A stretch of 64,000 bases of DNA from Coriaria nepalensis (Eukaryota > Streptophyta > Magnoliopsida > Cucurbitales > Coriariaceae), in assembly GCA_027186245.1 (NCBI GenBank), contig CP114482.1, forward strand, positions 20,355,209 to 20,419,208, read 5' to 3'. The notes under the pieces are model-generated. The model was given only the letters and a program-made list of their open reading frames with translations. It made no database searches and had not been told where the DNA came from. The position numbers and the translations under genes are program-made. The first letter of the stretch is position 1; each line of letters opens with the position of its first letter. This document shows, piece after piece, positions 63,538 through 64,000 of this stretch.

Positions 63538-64000
63538 GACTCAATGACATGATTTTAAGGCTAAAAAGATGCATAGTTGCCTTTAATTGTTGAATTGGAA
63601 GTTCTGAACAAAAGTCGTGTTTGAAGTGCGAAAAAATAGAATTCTTTCAAATTACTTTTAATTGATTTAATGACTAGAGAAGACTCAATGACATGATTTT
63701 AAGGCTAGACAAACGCATAATTGCCTTCAATAGATCAATTGCATGTCTTGCACAAAAGTCGTGTTTGAAATGCGAAAATAGAATTCGTTTGAATTGATTT
63801 CGAATGATTTACTGACTAAAAGTGGCTCAATGACATGATTTTAAGGCTATACAAATGCCTAGTTGCCTTCAAAAGATCCATTCCAAATTATGCACGAAAG
63901 TCATGGTTCAAGTGCGAAAAAAGATTTCGTTCGAATTTCTTTGAAATGATTTAATTACTAAAAGAGACTCAATGACATGATTTCAAGGCTAAACAAAGGC
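63538..64000. repeat. Last HOR unit, cut by the window end
   Basis: M1 63538, M2 63682, M3 63824 and the first 35 bases of M4 from 63966. The array is still in perfect register at the edge, so it continues beyond the window. Confidence 0.95.

Larger units (their letters stand above)
1..64000. repeat. Satellite DNA array with four-monomer higher-order repeat
   Basis: The whole window is one head-to-tail tandem repeat. A 141-144 bp monomer occurs in four diverged types in fixed order (M1-M2-M3-M4), giving a 569-bp higher-order unit. The start of M1 (usually 'gactcaatgacatg' after 'gatgact') can be followed at 102, 671, 1240 and onward to 63538 with almost no loss of register. Monomers of different type share a few conserved blocks and differ elsewhere; the same type in different units is much more alike. 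All units face the same way and nothing is inserted between them. Composition is about 32% G+C. This organisation is typical of eukaryotic centromeric or pericentromeric satellites; that location is inference. No reading frame here looks like a gene. Confidence 0.98.

Noticed and set aside
1..64000. CRISPR array
   Set aside because: Repeats are 142 bp with diverged, not unique, sequence between conserved blocks. There are no short direct repeats with unrelated spacers and no cas genes.
1..64000. CENP-B box
   Set aside because: I looked for TTCG followed by A and CGGG in the known spacing. 'ttcg' is common but I did not see a matching CGGG part on either strand.
1..64000. Telomeric or subtelomeric repeat
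   Set aside because: No run of TTAGGG, TTAGG or TTTAGGG. The 'tttagggct' near 27000 and 31410 is a single-base change of the M3 core.
1..64000. Tandem array of RNA genes (5S rRNA, tRNA or snRNA)
   Set aside because: No A-box/B-box pair, no T-run terminator in constant position and no recognisable rRNA or tRNA segment in any monomer type; G+C is too low.
1..64000. Match to a named satellite of a known species
   Set aside because: The monomer length agrees with some published satellites, but I cannot compare sequences from memory, so no name is given.

Overview
This window is a single uninterrupted array of AT-rich satellite DNA (about 32% G+C in a monomer I counted by hand). I found no gene, RNA gene, transposon, CRISPR array or other unique sequence on either strand. 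A tandem repeat of this size and organisation points to a eukaryotic nuclear chromosome, most likely centromeric or pericentromeric heterochromatin. The species cannot be read from the sequence. Some insects are known to have satellites with a monomer near 142 bp, for example the 142-bp satellite of Tenebrio molitor, but I cannot confirm a match from memory.

The base unit is a monomer of 141-144 bp. Four diverged monomer types, called here M1 (144 bp), M2 (142), M3 (142) and M4 (141), follow each other in fixed order and form a higher-order repeat (HOR) of 569 bp. I followed the M1 start through the window: it recurs every 569 bp (568-570 with single-base indels) from 102 to 63538. That gives about 113 HOR units and about 450 monomers, all in the same orientation. 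Only five units break the four-monomer rule: a dimer at 10913, pentamers at 20299 and 21579, and trimers at 26842 and 31251.

A third level lies on top. Blocks of several HORs are themselves duplicated. 1-4552 and 4553-9104 are two copies of an eight-HOR unit with only about five substitutions between them, followed by a decayed third copy. 20299-22289 carries a nine-monomer (1280 bp) duplication. 25804-30212 and 30213-34621 are near-identical 4409-bp copies that both contain the same trimer. About 36850-41400 is a 2275-bp tandem duplication. From 41.4 kb to the end the array is a mosaic of shorter shared tracts spaced at whole numbers of HORs (569, 1138, 1707, 2276, 2845 and 8535 bp).

Left to right the subfamily changes. 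At the left, M1 carries 'gaagtgcg', M3 carries 'agtgactcaatg' and M4 carries 'caatgg'. From about 22 kb M1 mostly carries 'gtagcgcg'. In the right third M3 carries 'agtggctcaatg'. Near the right end some M1 copies return to the left-type form. The layout fits repeated unequal crossover and gene conversion in register with the 569-bp unit. A short block of about 24 bp, shared by all four monomer types, is the best candidate for a functional (protein-binding) constraint.
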